A stretch of DNA of 64,000 nt from assembly GCF_027943725.1 (NCBI RefSeq), contig NZ_AP025696.1, positions 248,001 to 312,000 of the forward strand, given 5' to 3'. The DNA comes from Nitrosophilus kaiyonis (GTDB taxonomy: Bacteria > Campylobacterota > Campylobacteria > Campylobacterales > Nitratiruptoraceae). The notes under the pieces were generated by a model, which did no database searches, was not told where the DNA came from, and saw only the letters and a program-made list of their open reading frames with translations. Made by a program: the position numbers and the translations under genes. Below are positions 51,857-61,722 of this stretch, piece after piece (position 1 is the first letter of the stretch; each line of letters starts with the position of its first letter).

Positions 51857-52737
51857 TAGAAAATATTTTATATCTTTTTCTGCTCTTCTTTTTAGGGATT
51901 TTGTTACAAAAAAAATTTGAGAAAAATATCGATGCACTTATTGATTTTATTATCTATATATCCTTGCCATCTTTAATAATTTCACATATATATAAATTAA
52001 ATATCGATATATCTTTTTTGAAATATATAGCTTTTGGTTGGTTTATTACAATTTTTGCAATATTTTTATCTTTTTTGGCAGGAAAATATCTTTTAAAACT
52101 TCCATTAAATTCTCTTTTATCATTTATAATGGTAAGCGCCTTTGCAAATACAGCTTTTGTAGGATATCCTTATGTTGAGACATTTTTGGGAAATGAGGCA
52201 TTAGGTTATGCAATAATTTATGATAATTTTGCATCTTTTTTACCTGTTGTTACTATTGGAGCATTTTTACTCTCTTTTAATTCAAAAGATAAAAAAATCG
52301 ATTTGAAAAAGATTTTTACTTTTCCTCCTTTTTTAGTTTTGATATTCTCTTATTTATTAAAAAATTTTCAAATTGATAACTCTTTTTTAGAAATATTTGA
52401 AAAGATAGGACAAACAGTTACCCCATTAGCTCTTTTTTCTGTAGGAGCAAAAATTGATTTTTCAAAACTAAAAAAGATAAAGTTGCCAATATTTTTCTCT
52501 CTAATTTTAAAAATGATTTTGATTCCATTAATATCTTTATATCTTTTAAAATTTTTATTTGGCATCAATATCGAATCAAAAGCTGTTCTATTTGAGATAG
52601 CTATGCCTCCTATGGTTTTAGCTTCAATAATGGTAATGAAAGCAAAACTTGATAGCAATTTAGCTGTAGGAAGTGTTGGATTTGGAGTAATTTTTTCTTT
52701 TTTGACTATTCCAATTTTTTATAAATTATTAGAATAA
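51853..52737 (+). CDS. AEC family transporter
   Basis: A 294-aa membrane protein with eight to ten helices and the auxin efflux carrier-type layout: two inverted halves, a conserved SAFANTAFVGYPYVETFLG and, near the end, AMPPMVLASIMVMKAKLDSNLAVGSVG. Members move small organic acids or amino acids; the substrate here is unknown. It begins with TTG overlapping aguB by 4 bp, and its end overlaps the convergent NUDIX gene by 19 bp. Confidence 0.87.
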   Translation: MIENILYLFLLFFLGILLQKKFEKNIDALIDFIIYISLPSLIISHIYKLNIDISFLKYIAFGWFITIFAIFLSFLAGKYLLKLPLNSLLSFIMVSAFANTAFVGYPYVETFLGNEALGYAIIYDNFASFLPVVTIGAFLLSFNSKDKKIDLKKIFTFPPFLVLIFSYLLKNFQIDNSFLEIFEKIGQTVTPLALFSVGAKIDFSKLKKIKLPIFFSLILKMILIPLISLYLLKFLFGINIESKAVLFEIAMPPMVLASIMVMKAKLDSNLAVGSVGFGVIFSFLTIPIFYKLLE

Positions 52738-53279
52738 TTTTCAAACCACCAGCAAAAAGCAAACAATAATCCTGGAGTTTTAGGCTTTTTTTCATCAAAC
52801 ATAAACTCTTTAGCTTTATTTATTGGAATATAAACAACCTCAATATCTTCATCATCTATACCACCACCATTATGGATTTTATCATTTTCTTCAACTTCAC
52901 AATAATAAAGAGTCTGTTTACTTCCAGCAAATCCTACAGAAGTATAAAAAGAGGTGATTTTGTAAATATCTTTTAGTTCAACATCAAATCCAGTCTCTTC
53001 TAAAATCTCCTCTTTTGCAATCTCTTTTAATGACTTATCTTTATCGACAATTCCTGCACAAAGCTCATATGAAAAATCAATATTTTGCTGAAGATAAAGA
53101 GCAGGTCTAAACTGCTTTACTAAAATAAATGAACTTTTCTCTTTATGAAAAATCAAAATTGCTACACTATCGTGAGCTTTTATAGCTTCCCATTTTTTAA
53201 TTATTCCATTTTGTTCATAAATTATTTCAACAGGTTTGATATATCTTGGATTTTTTAATTCATTTATATTTTTTATCAT
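52719..53279 (-). CDS. NUDIX hydrolase, ADP-sugar pyrophosphatase-like
   Basis: A 186-aa enzyme. The Nudix box lies in GIVDKDKSLKEIAKEEILEETGFDVEL, with Lys where the usual Arg stands. Family features of NudF-type enzymes: KQFRPALYLQQ before the box and a proline-rich FYTSVGFAGSKQTLYY after it. Likely hydrolyses ADP-ribose or nucleotide sugars. It adjoins mgtE without a gap. Confidence 0.85.
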   Translation of the reverse strand: MIKNINELKNPRYIKPVEIIYEQNGIIKKWEAIKAHDSVAILIFHKEKSSFILVKQFRPALYLQQNIDFSYELCAGIVDKDKSLKEIAKEEILEETGFDVELKDIYKITSFYTSVGFAGSKQTLYYCEVEENDKIHNGGGIDDEDIEVVYIPINKAKEFMFDEKKPKTPGLLFAFCWWFENYSNNL

Positions 53280-54644
53280 TTAACTTACCAAAATTAGTTT
53301 TGCTAATCCTAAAAATGCAAAAAAACCAACTACATCAGTTACAGTAGTTAATACAACACTGCTTCCAACTGCTGGATCTGCACCAATCTTTTTTAAAACA
53401 AGTGGAATGACTGCACCAAAAAAACCTGCTACTAAAAGATTTATAACCATAGCTAAAGCAATAACAAAACCTAACATATGATCATTAAACCATATCCAAG
53501 CTATAACACCCATAATTACTGCAAAAATCATTCCATTTATCAATGCAATCGCACTCTCTTTAAATAGAGCCTCTTTTGCATTTTCCCAACTAATCTCTCC
53601 GAGAGCCAATTTTCTAACAACAACTGTTAAGGTTTGCGTTCCAGCATTTCCACCCATGGAAGCAACAATAGGCATAAGAACAGCTAATGCTACATATTTT
53701 TGTATTGTCTCATCAAACAGCCCAATTACAACTGAAGCTAAAATCGCAGTCCAAAGATTTATAAAAAGCCACCAAGCTCTCTTTTTCGTAACAATTTTTA
53801 TATCATCTTCCTCTTCAGCTTCCTCTTGGACACCTGCTAAATTATATATCTGTTCTGTTGCTTGCTCTTCTATTAAATCAATAATATCATCTGATGTAAT
53901 TCTTCCAAGAAGTTTTCCCTGATCATCAACTACTGCAATAACTGGTAAATCATAATCTTCAAACTTTTTTATAACATCTTTTATATCTTCTCTTGCTCTT
54001 ACAGTAATAGGCTTATATCTTTCATCATAAGCAATATCTTTAAATTTTTTATTAAAATCATATATAATTAAATCGCCCAAAGGAATAATGGCTTTTAAAT
54101 GTCTGTCATTATCAACTACATAAACTTGTTGAATATTTTCAAGTTCACCTTTCTTTTTTAATTTTCTTAATCTATTTATTGCATCTTCAATTTTTTCATC
54201 TAAATTTGCCTCAAATACTTCAAGCTGCATATATGCACCAGCTTGATTTTCTTCATAAATACTTAATTTATTTATATCTTCTTTATGTTCTTCACTTAAA
54301 TTTTCATATACTTTTTTCTCTAAATTTTCATCAACCTCTTCAATATCTTTAATCAAATCTGTAGCATCATCAGATTCAAGCTCTTCAACTGCATCTGTTA
54401 ACTTTTTTGCATCTAGATGCTTTATTGCATCCTCTTTTAATGATTCTGGAAGTTCAAGAATAACTTCACCCAATAACTCATTAGGAAGCTTTTTTAAATA
54501 TTCATAAAAAGATTTTTTATCCTCTTTTTTTATCTTTTTTAGATAATCTGCAATTTCAGAAGAAGAGAGTTCAGAAGTTTCTCTGTTTTTTATAATATTT
54601 TTTACCTTTTGACTAATTTCATAAAATTTAAATTTATCCATCAC
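53280..54644 (-). CDS. mgtE: Magnesium transporter
   Basis: A 454-aa MgtE channel: acidic N-domain (about 25-130), paired CBS domains (about 135-260, with AIIPLGDLIIYDF and IAVVDDQGKLLGRITSDDI), a plug helix, and five transmembrane helices with the selectivity region LMPIVASMGGNAGTQTLTVVVR. Gated by cytoplasmic magnesium. Normal length. It sits downstream of a peptidase gene (9 bp) and upstream of the NUDIX gene. Confidence 0.96.
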   Translation of the reverse strand: MMDKFKFYEISQKVKNIIKNRETSELSSSEIADYLKKIKKEDKKSFYEYLKKLPNELLGEVILELPESLKEDAIKHLDAKKLTDAVEELESDDATDLIKDIEEVDENLEKKVYENLSEEHKEDINKLSIYEENQAGAYMQLEVFEANLDEKIEDAINRLRKLKKKGELENIQQVYVVDNDRHLKAIIPLGDLIIYDFNKKFKDIAYDERYKPITVRAREDIKDVIKKFEDYDLPVIAVVDDQGKLLGRITSDDIIDLIEEQATEQIYNLAGVQEEAEEEDDIKIVTKKRAWWLFINLWTAILASVVIGLFDETIQKYVALAVLMPIVASMGGNAGTQTLTVVVRKLALGEISWENAKEALFKESAIALINGMIFAVIMGVIAWIWFNDHMLGFVIALAMVINLLVAGFFGAVIPLVLKKIGADPAVGSSVVLTTVTDVVGFFAFLGLAKLILVS

Positions 54645-54653
54645 TTTCCTCCT

Positions 54654-55832
54654 TTATGATGGATTATTCTCTTTTTTTAAATATACTGCATACTCAAACT
54701 CCTCATATGTTTTTGGCAAATGAGCAATTTTAATAGTTTCTTGTAGTTCTTTTTTATATTTTGAAACTAATGCTAAAAATTTCTTTCTTTTTTTCCCATA
54801 AAGTTTACTTTTTGTAATCTTTACTACACTTAGTGGATTTATAGGTCTATTATTTTTATATAAACCAAAATGAAGATGTGGGCCAGTACTTAATCCTGTA
54901 CTTCCAACATATCCTATAACTTGTCCTTGCTTAACATATTTTCCTCTTCTTATACCTCTTCTAAATTTAGAAAGATGCGCATACAAAGTTTTATATCCAT
55001 CTTTATGCTTGATAATGATGACATTTCCATATCCGCCTTTTCTTCCTGCAAATATTACTCTACCACTTCCAGCTGCCATAACTGGAGTTCCACGTCTTGC
55101 TCCAAAATCAACTCCCAAATGGGCTCTATATTTATGCAGTATCGGATGCCATCTTCTTAGAGTAAATCTTGAGGTAATTCTTGCATGTCTAACTGGTCTT
55201 TTCAGCAAAAATCCTTCAATTTCTCTTCCTTTTTCATCATAATATCTTCCCTCAAAAAGATATATATAATGCTTTTTGCCATTTGTTTCAACCATTGCAG
55301 CTTCAATAACAGGGTTTCCAAAAATTTTTCCCATTCTTATTTTTTCATTATAAACAATTGCGATCTTATCCCCTTTTCTAAGGGATCTTCTAAAATCAAT
55401 ACTATTTTTAAAAGCGCTTACAAACTCATTTGCCAATTTTTTGTTGTGCGTTTTTTCCACAATATCTTGATAAGGAGATTTTTCTATTTCTATAACAAAA
55501 GAGTCTTTTATTTTTTGATATACAATAGGAATAAGTTCAAAAGCATATTTTTTATTTTTTTGGTATATATGAATCTGTAGCTCTTCATTTATAGGTATTA
55601 AAACCTGTTTAATTTCATTACTGTCTTTTAAAATATAATATCTAACACCAGCGATTATTTCATCAGCTAACTCTTTTGTTTCTCTATCTAGATCATAATA
55701 AAGTTTTTGAGGAAGTGAATTTTTCTTTAAAAAAGTCAAAAGCGTTTCACCACTTTTCCATCTATCTTCAATAAGTTCAGCTCCACTAAGATAAAAAATA
55801 AACAATAGAAAAATTATTAAAAATCTTATCAA
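54654..55832 (-). CDS. M23 peptidoglycan metallopeptidase, Csd3/Pgp3-like
   Basis: A 392-aa exported protein with a signal peptide (FLLFIFYLSGA). Residues 25-210 form the helper domains seen in Csd3; the C-terminal LytM/M23 domain (about 220-345) has zinc ligands in HLGVDFG and LHFG and His in LYAHLSKFRRG. Csd3-type enzymes of Helicobacter and Campylobacter trim peptidoglycan cross-links and set helical cell shape. A basic coiled tail follows. It is first in a run with mgtE. Confidence 0.88.
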   Translation of the reverse strand: MIRFLIIFLLFIFYLSGAELIEDRWKSGETLLTFLKKNSLPQKLYYDLDRETKELADEIIAGVRYYILKDSNEIKQVLIPINEELQIHIYQKNKKYAFELIPIVYQKIKDSFVIEIEKSPYQDIVEKTHNKKLANEFVSAFKNSIDFRRSLRKGDKIAIVYNEKIRMGKIFGNPVIEAAMVETNGKKHYIYLFEGRYYDEKGREIEGFLLKRPVRHARITSRFTLRRWHPILHKYRAHLGVDFGARRGTPVMAAGSGRVIFAGRKGGYGNVIIIKHKDGYKTLYAHLSKFRRGIRRGKYVKQGQVIGYVGSTGLSTGPHLHFGLYKNNRPINPLSVVKITKSKLYGKKRKKFLALVSKYKKELQETIKIAHLPKTYEEFEYAVYLKKENNPS

Positions 55833-55932
55833 GTTCTTACTCCAAAAAATTTTAAAAGGCTTCTATTTTATCAAAAAAGTACTTAAACCTCTGTTACTTT
55901 AGTTGCAAAATAGCAATTTAATCATTTTTTGA

Positions 55933-55938
55933 TATAAT
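55933..55938 (+). promoter_or_regulatory. -10 box of the PgbA-like gene
   Basis: A perfect TATAAT, 29 bp before the GTG start, in a very AT-rich stretch. Confidence 0.5.
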
Positions 55939-55966
55939 CACCTAAAACTATTTTATAGGAGATAAA

Positions 55967-56671
55967 GTGAAAAAGATAGCACTATTTTTAGCCATATTTG
56001 CCATATCAATATTCGCTGATATTACACCAAATAAAACGACTACAATAATAAAATCATATAGTAATGGAGCTACGATAAAAAATTTAGATGCACCTATTGG
56101 AAGCAGTGGCGTAGTTGTTCACTATTTTGATAAAATCCATTCTACAATTGTTGCAAGAGCCGAACTTATAGAAAATGATAAAATTGCTTATAGAGTTTTT
56201 GACGCATTAAAACAAAAAGCTCTTCCAACTCCAAAAATTTTGCCAAAAAATGGTGATAAAGTAATTCTTAATTATTTATATGATAGGGCCTTAATAATTG
56301 CTCCCAACTTTAAAACATATGAAAATATAAAAAATTCCCATCCAGATATTGAGTGGCTACATCCAGACCTTTTTGCAGCTCAGCTTTCAATATCAAAAAA
56401 TCCAGCACCAAACAGAGAGGATTTTAAAAATTTTTGCAATAAATACTCAGTAGGCCTTATCTATTTTGCTATTAAAAATAGAGGATATTATGTAGATTGT
56501 TATAGTTTTAAAAAAGTTGGATATGAAAACATATCAGCTCAAAAAGGTGAGATAAAGCTCCCTTTTTATTCCAGAATAAAAGAGATCCAAAGCAGTTGGT
56601 TTAATTTTTATGGAGCAAGTGAAGTAAGAGATTATACAAACTATTATACAAATCTATTGGAGTCAAAATGA
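55967..56671 (+). CDS. PgbA N-terminal-domain protein (plasminogen-binding type)
   Basis: A 234-aa protein with a signal peptide (FLAIFAISIFA) and the domain found at the N-terminus of Helicobacter PgbA/PgbB: SNGATIKNLDAPIGSSGVVVHYFD, then a mixed-strand body including DIEWLHPDLFAAQLS and IYFAIKNRGYYVDCYSF. It lacks the long C-terminal repeats of the Helicobacter proteins. Its role in a free-living cell is unknown. The start is GTG after AGGAGAT. It overlaps glcD by 4 bp, a link that recurs in this phylum as far as I recall. Confidence 0.82.
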   Translation: MKKIALFLAIFAISIFADITPNKTTTIIKSYSNGATIKNLDAPIGSSGVVVHYFDKIHSTIVARAELIENDKIAYRVFDALKQKALPTPKILPKNGDKVILNYLYDRALIIAPNFKTYENIKNSHPDIEWLHPDLFAAQLSISKNPAPNREDFKNFCNKYSVGLIYFAIKNRGYYVDCYSFKKVGYENISAQKGEIKLPFYSRIKEIQSSWFNFYGASEVRDYTNYYTNLLESK

Positions 56672-58050
56672 TAGATAAAAAACATATTAATAATCTTGAA
56701 AAATTAATCGGAAAAGAGAATGTAAAATCAGACAAGCCTCACCTTTTAGCTTACTCTTACGATGCAACAAGAGAGCACTATAAACCTGATTTAGTTGTTT
56801 TTCCAAAAAATGAAGAAGATGTAAGTAAAATTTTAAGATATTGCAATGAAAATTTAATTCCTATTGTTCCAAGAGGAGCCGGAAGTGGATTTACAGGCGG
56901 GGCTCTTCCATCACATGGAGGAATAGTACTTGCTGTTGAAAAATATATGAATAAAATATTAGAAATAGATATGGAAAATATGGTAGCAGTAGTTCAGCCT
57001 GGAGTTATAAATAAAGAGCTTCAAAGAGAGGTTGAAAAAGTTGGCCTATTTTATCCACCAGATCCTGCAAGTCAAGAGTATTCTACAATTGGTGGAAATG
57101 TTGCAGAAAATGCAGGCGGAATGAGAGCTGCAAAATATGGAATAACTAAAGATTATGTTATGGCTTTAAGAGCAGTACTTCCAAATGGAGATATCATAAG
57201 AGCTGGTAAAAAAACTATAAAAGATGTAGCTGGATATAACTTAGCTGGGATTTTAGTTGGAAGCGAAGGAACATTGGCAGTAATTACAGAAATTACACTA
57301 AAACTTTTAAGCAAACCAAAACTTACAAAAACTGTTATGGGAGTTTTTAATAGTGTAAAAGATGCGATGAATGCAGTATACAGATCGCTTGCTGGAGGGG
57401 CAAATCCAGTTGCAATGGAGTTTTTAGACAATTTAACAATTAAAGCAGTTGAGGAAAAATTTCATAAAGGTTTGCCAACAGATGCAGGAGCAATACTTAT
57501 AAGCGATATTGATGGAAATGTTGAAGAAGAGATAGATTATCAAATCAAACTACTGGAAAAATTTTTTAAAGAGAATGGATGTAGAGAGTTTAAGATCGCT
57601 AAAGATGAAAAAGAGGCTGCTGATATATGGTTTGCAAGACGTAATGCAAGTCAAAGTATAACCATTTATGGAAGTAAAAAGATAAATGAAGACATTACTG
57701 TACCAAGAAGTATGTTGCCAAAATATCTTGAAGAGGTAGAAAAAATTTCTAAAAAATATGGTGTTAAAATACCATGTTTTGGTCATACTGGTGATGGAAA
57801 TGTTCATACAAATGTTATGGTTGATGGAAATGATCCAAAACAGGTTGAAATTGGACATAAAGCAATTGAAGATATCTTTAAGATGACTATAGAGATTGGT
57901 GGAACACTTAGTGGAGAACATGGAATAGGACTTAGCAAAGCTCCTTTTATGAAATTGGCTTTTAGTCAAGAGGAGATGAATCTATTTAGAGCAATAAAAA
58001 AAGCCTTTGATCCAAACAATATATTAAATCCTGGAAAGATGGGATTATAA
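56668..58050 (+). CDS. glcD: GlcD-type FAD-linked oxidase
   Basis: A 460-aa flavoprotein of the glycolate/D-lactate dehydrogenase class. The FAD-binding PCMH domain has IVPRGAGSGFTGGALPSHGGIVLA, YPPDPASQEYSTIGGNVAENAGGMRAAKYG and VGSEGTLAVITEITL; the substrate domain ends with CFGHTGDGNVHTNV and SGEHGIGLSKAPFM. It probably gives electrons to a GlcF-like partner (39143-40429). Overlaps the PgbA-like gene by 4 bp. Confidence 0.93.
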   Translation: MIDKKHINNLEKLIGKENVKSDKPHLLAYSYDATREHYKPDLVVFPKNEEDVSKILRYCNENLIPIVPRGAGSGFTGGALPSHGGIVLAVEKYMNKILEIDMENMVAVVQPGVINKELQREVEKVGLFYPPDPASQEYSTIGGNVAENAGGMRAAKYGITKDYVMALRAVLPNGDIIRAGKKTIKDVAGYNLAGILVGSEGTLAVITEITLKLLSKPKLTKTVMGVFNSVKDAMNAVYRSLAGGANPVAMEFLDNLTIKAVEEKFHKGLPTDAGAILISDIDGNVEEEIDYQIKLLEKFFKENGCREFKIAKDEKEAADIWFARRNASQSITIYGSKKINEDITVPRSMLPKYLEEVEKISKKYGVKIPCFGHTGDGNVHTNVMVDGNDPKQVEIGHKAIEDIFKMTIEIGGTLSGEHGIGLSKAPFMKLAFSQEEMNLFRAIKKAFDPNNILNPGKMGL

Positions 58051-58068
58051 AAATTAGGTACTAAAAAT

Positions 58069-59334
58069 TTGGATACTCTAAAAGTACCTCTCTTTATAAA
58101 TTTTAAAGAGAGGCTTTTTGTATCTATTTTTATACTTTTGATATTTTCTTTAAATCTTTCATATGAATATTATAAATTTTCTAAAATTACTTCTGTTAAA
58201 TTTTATGAAACAAAAGCTAATGTATTAAATCAGTATCTTAAAAACAATCACCATGTTTTAAAACTTAAGAGTTATGATGGATTTACATTTTATACAACAT
58301 CCAAAGAGGATCTTAAAAACCTTCAAGGAAGAGATGTAGAAATTTTGCTTATTAAAACAGATAGAAAAATCTCTTTTTTACAATATTTAAAAAATTTCTA
58401 TTATGTAACTTACATAAAAAAGGTTCTGCCAGATATATCTTTGAAAAGAAAAATTTCAAATTTTATAAATTCTCAACATACAAACAAAAATATTTCATCA
58501 ATATATTCTGCTCTATTTTTAGCCACTCCTATCTCAAAAGAGATAATGGAGAAAATCTCTTTCTTTGGGCTTAGCCATCTTATTGCGATAAGTGGCTTTC
58601 ATTTTAGTCTAATTGCCTTTTTTGTTTTTATAATCTTTATATCTTTTTATAGCTTTTTTCATTATAGATTTTTTCCATATAGAAACAAAATAGCAGATAG
58701 TATCTATTTTATTTCTATAGTTACATTTTTTTATGCACTCTTTTTAGGAGAAGTTGCTTCAGTTTGGAGAGCTTTTTTTATGCTAATAGTTGGATATTTT
58801 TTTATTTTTAAGCATATAAAAATTTTATCTTTTGAAACTCTTTTTTGGGTTATGTTGCTAATTTTATCTATTTTTTCAAAATTTCTATTTTCACTTGGAT
58901 TTTGGTTTTCAGTAATTGGAGTATTTTATATTTTTCTATTTATAAAATCTTTTTCAAATTTAAAAAAGTGGCAAATTTTTATATTTTTAAATATCTATAT
59001 CTATTTTATGATGCTACCTATAATTCATTACTTTTTTGAAAATTTCTCTTATATTCAGCTATTTTCTCCAATAATGACGATAATATTTACTATTTTTTAT
59101 CCATTATCTTTAATATTTCATATTTTTGGATTTGGAGATATTTTTGATAGTATACTTAATAATCTTTTCAATATAGAGTTTACAAAATATGCTTTTAAAA
59201 CACCTTTTTGGTTTTTTGCTCTCTATTTACTTTTATCGCTATTTTCAATCTATAAAAAGAGGATCTTTTTCTTCACAATACTCATGAGTTTTGCCTTTTT
59301 TATTTATAATATAGCAAACCTTCAATCCATATAA
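58069..59334 (+). CDS. comEC: ComEC/Rec2-family DNA uptake channel protein
   Basis: A 421-aa membrane protein with the ComEC competence core: FLATPISKEIMEKISFFGLSHLIAISGFHFSLIAF, then about eight hydrophobic helices. It is short, lacking the C-terminal beta-lactamase-like domain, as in other members of this phylum. The likely role is passage of single-stranded DNA through the inner membrane in transformation. The TTG start is weakly supported. Its last 90 bp overlap the convergent BrkB-family gene. Confidence 0.85.
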   Translation: MDTLKVPLFINFKERLFVSIFILLIFSLNLSYEYYKFSKITSVKFYETKANVLNQYLKNNHHVLKLKSYDGFTFYTTSKEDLKNLQGRDVEILLIKTDRKISFLQYLKNFYYVTYIKKVLPDISLKRKISNFINSQHTNKNISSIYSALFLATPISKEIMEKISFFGLSHLIAISGFHFSLIAFFVFIIFISFYSFFHYRFFPYRNKIADSIYFISIVTFFYALFLGEVASVWRAFFMLIVGYFFIFKHIKILSFETLFWVMLLILSIFSKFLFSLGFWFSVIGVFYIFLFIKSFSNLKKWQIFIFLNIYIYFMMLPIIHYFFENFSYIQLFSPIMTIIFTIFYPLSLIFHIFGFGDIFDSILNNLFNIEFTKYAFKTPFWFFALYLLLSLFSIYKKRIFFFTILMSFAFFIYNIANLQSI

Positions 59335-60078
59335 AAAAATAATCCAAGATATATATATCCATAAAAAGAAAAACAAAACAACACTTGATGAGCCATAGAT
59401 AGTTAGATATGTTTTACTATAAATAACATAATAAACAAACAAAGATTTGCTTATATACCAAATTAACGAAGCAAAAAATGAAGATAAACCAGCTGCTTTT
59501 GTTGTAATTTTTGTGTTAGCTGATATGATATAAGTTATAAAAAATAGCCCCCAAATTATCAAATATGGGAAAATAGATAAAAAGTTTATCCAACTTGTAT
59601 ATTCAAAAAGATTTAAAAGTTTTTGAATTTCACTTGATAGATAAAATGATAAAGCTAAAGCAATTGGTCCTAAAGTTACTAAAGTCCAATATGTTGTTAT
59701 CGATTGCCAAATGCTTCTTTGTTTTGTTTTAAAAATTTTGTTAACTATAAATTCATAATTTTGAAAAAACATCAATGATGCAAAAATCACAAAAACAAAC
59801 CCTATAATTCCAAGTTTTTCACTATTTTGTAAAAAACTCTCAAGATATTTTGAAACTGTCTCTTGATGTGTTGGCATAAGATTTGAAAAAATAAACCCTT
59901 TTATCTTTTCATAATATTTACTAAATGTTGGCATCTTTATAAATAAAGAAAAAGATACCAATAATAGAGGTATAATAGAAAATATTGTATGAAAGCTTAA
60001 AGATGAAGCATATAATGTAATATTTTCATCATATACTTTTTTTAAAAAAATATAGATATTTTTAAAAATTTTTTCCAA
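59245..60078 (-). CDS. YihY/BrkB family membrane protein
   Basis: A 277-aa protein with six hydrophobic helices and the family's marks: TLYASSLSFHTIFSIIPLLLVSFSLF near the start, GIIGFVFVIFASLMFFQNYEFIVNKIF, and YGSSSVVLFFFLWIYISWIIFLYGLK at the end. Once annotated as ribonuclease BN, the family's function is unknown. The gene overlaps comEC tail to tail by 90 bp and lies 16 bp after dnaB. Confidence 0.88.
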   Translation of the reverse strand: MEKIFKNIYIFLKKVYDENITLYASSLSFHTIFSIIPLLLVSFSLFIKMPTFSKYYEKIKGFIFSNLMPTHQETVSKYLESFLQNSEKLGIIGFVFVIFASLMFFQNYEFIVNKIFKTKQRSIWQSITTYWTLVTLGPIALALSFYLSSEIQKLLNLFEYTSWINFLSIFPYLIIWGLFFITYIISANTKITTKAAGLSSFFASLIWYISKSLFVYYVIYSKTYLTIYGSSSVVLFFFLWIYISWIIFLYGLKVCYIINKKGKTHEYCEEKDPLFID

Positions 60079-60094
60079 AACTTTTCCTGTTTTG

Positions 60095-61507
60095 TTAAAT
60101 TTCAGGCATCTCTATATGAGACTCCTTCATCTCATATTCTCTTATAGTTTCAGTAGCTTCTTCAGCAAATTTTACATAATCTTTATGAAAATATAGTTTC
60201 ACTATTCCAGTTGGGCCATTTCTTTGTTTACCAATAATAATTTCAGCCTCTTCAACCTTTTTTTCAGGAATAGTAATATCAACTTTTTCGCCTTTTTTTG
60301 CAGCCTCTTTAGCCTTTTCTTTCATCTCTTTTATTTTATATACATCGTCTCTATAAACAAATAAAATAACATCAGCATCCTGCTCAATTGCTCCAGACTC
60401 TCTTAAGTCACTTAGCATTGGTCTTTTATCTGTTCTACTCTCAAGTGATCTATTTAACTGAGATAGAGCAATTATAGGGATCTCCAGTTCTCTTGCAAGA
60501 AGTTTTAAGCTTCTTGAAATCTCACTTATCTCAAGATGTCTTTCCTTATTACTTCCTCCACTCATAAGTTGTAGATAATCAATTATTGCAAGCTCAATAT
60601 CTGGATGAGTCGATTTTAGTTTTCTTAGTTTTGCTCTTAATTGATGAACATTAATAAGACCCTCATCATCAATAAAAAGTTTTCTACTTGCCATATAATC
60701 GCTAACTCTACTTATCTCACTCCACTCTTGATCAGTTAAATTTCCAACTCTAAGTCTTTGCAGAGGTATTGCAGCTTTAGCACTAAGCATTCTTAAAAGC
60801 AACTGTTCTGCTGGCATCTCAAGAGAAAATATTGCAACACCTTTATCGTGGTCTAAAACATTTTGAGCAATATTTAAAGAAAAGGCAGTTTTCCCCATAG
60901 AAGGCCTAGCAGCGATTATTATCAAATCACCAGGACTAAATCCAGCAGTTTTTAGATTTAACTCATAAAATCCAGTATCAAGGCCCACAAGTATAGAGTT
61001 GCCTTTCTCTTTCATTTTTAATATATGATTTAGGGTATCTTTTACAACTTCAAGAGATTCTTTAAAATCTTTTGCACTTGTCTCTTGTGTAATTTTATAT
61101 AATTTACTTTGAACTTCATCTATAACATCGGTAGCTGGGAGATCTTGCTCAATGGTTAGTTTTTTTATCTCAGTAGTTAAATGAACAAGCTCTCTTTTAG
61201 TAGCTTTTTCTTTTATCTCTTTTACATATGCTGAGGTGTTTGATAGAGGATTTGCTGCTAAAATCTCTAAAAACTCATTTTCATCAAACTGCTTTTTGTA
61301 TATTAATTTTTCTTTTAAAAACTCTTCATCAATTGGCTGATCCTCTCTAAATAACTCCTCCATTGCAGCAAAAATATTTTTATGAAAAGGGTGGTAAAAA
61401 TCTTGAGGTTTTAAAACTGCAGCTATCTCCTCATATAAAGAGGGGTCAAAAATTATAGAGCTTAAAACTGCTCTTTCAATATTTAAATTATACAAATGCG
61501 CTTCCAA
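60095..61507 (-). CDS. dnaB: Replicative DNA helicase
   Basis: A 470-aa hexameric helicase at the replication fork. N-domain with LNIERAVLSSIIFDPSLYEE, then a RecA-like core: Walker A IIAARPSMGKTAFSLNIA, IFSLEMPAEQLLLRML, Walker B LAIIDYLQLMSG and ALSQLNRSLESRTDKRPMLSDLRESGAIEQDAD. The C-terminus has IIGKQRNGPTG. No intein. Confidence 0.97.
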   Translation of the reverse strand: MEAHLYNLNIERAVLSSIIFDPSLYEEIAAVLKPQDFYHPFHKNIFAAMEELFREDQPIDEEFLKEKLIYKKQFDENEFLEILAANPLSNTSAYVKEIKEKATKRELVHLTTEIKKLTIEQDLPATDVIDEVQSKLYKITQETSAKDFKESLEVVKDTLNHILKMKEKGNSILVGLDTGFYELNLKTAGFSPGDLIIIAARPSMGKTAFSLNIAQNVLDHDKGVAIFSLEMPAEQLLLRMLSAKAAIPLQRLRVGNLTDQEWSEISRVSDYMASRKLFIDDEGLINVHQLRAKLRKLKSTHPDIELAIIDYLQLMSGGSNKERHLEISEISRSLKLLARELEIPIIALSQLNRSLESRTDKRPMLSDLRESGAIEQDADVILFVYRDDVYKIKEMKEKAKEAAKKGEKVDITIPEKKVEEAEIIIGKQRNGPTGIVKLYFHKDYVKFAEEATETIREYEMKESHIEMPEI

Positions 61508-61549
61508 ATAAATCCTCTTTAGTTTTTATTTTATTATAGCATATTAGAT

Positions 61550-61720
61550 ATTGGACATTAGTCATTAGGAATTGGGAATTAAGAATTAGTGTGTTAAGTT
61601 ATAAATTGTAACTATAGCAAAATTATTAAATCTTACTCACCTATTCTTATACTACTATCACTATTTTCTATGAAATTTTTTACTAATGACTAATGACCAA
61701 TGACTAATGACTCTCTCACT
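61550..61720. repeat. Low-complexity inverted repeat between dnaB and ispG
   Basis: ATTGGACATTAGTCATTAGG (about 61552) and TAATGACTAATGACCAATGA (about 61685) are near-complements, about 110 bp apart. Each arm is itself built of short tandem words. Confidence 0.6.
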
Positions 61721-61722
61721 TT

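Noticed and set aside
55009-55242. Open frames antisense to the Csd3-like peptidase gene (54921-55580)
   Set aside because: Shadows without start signals; the minus-strand gene has all M23 motifs.
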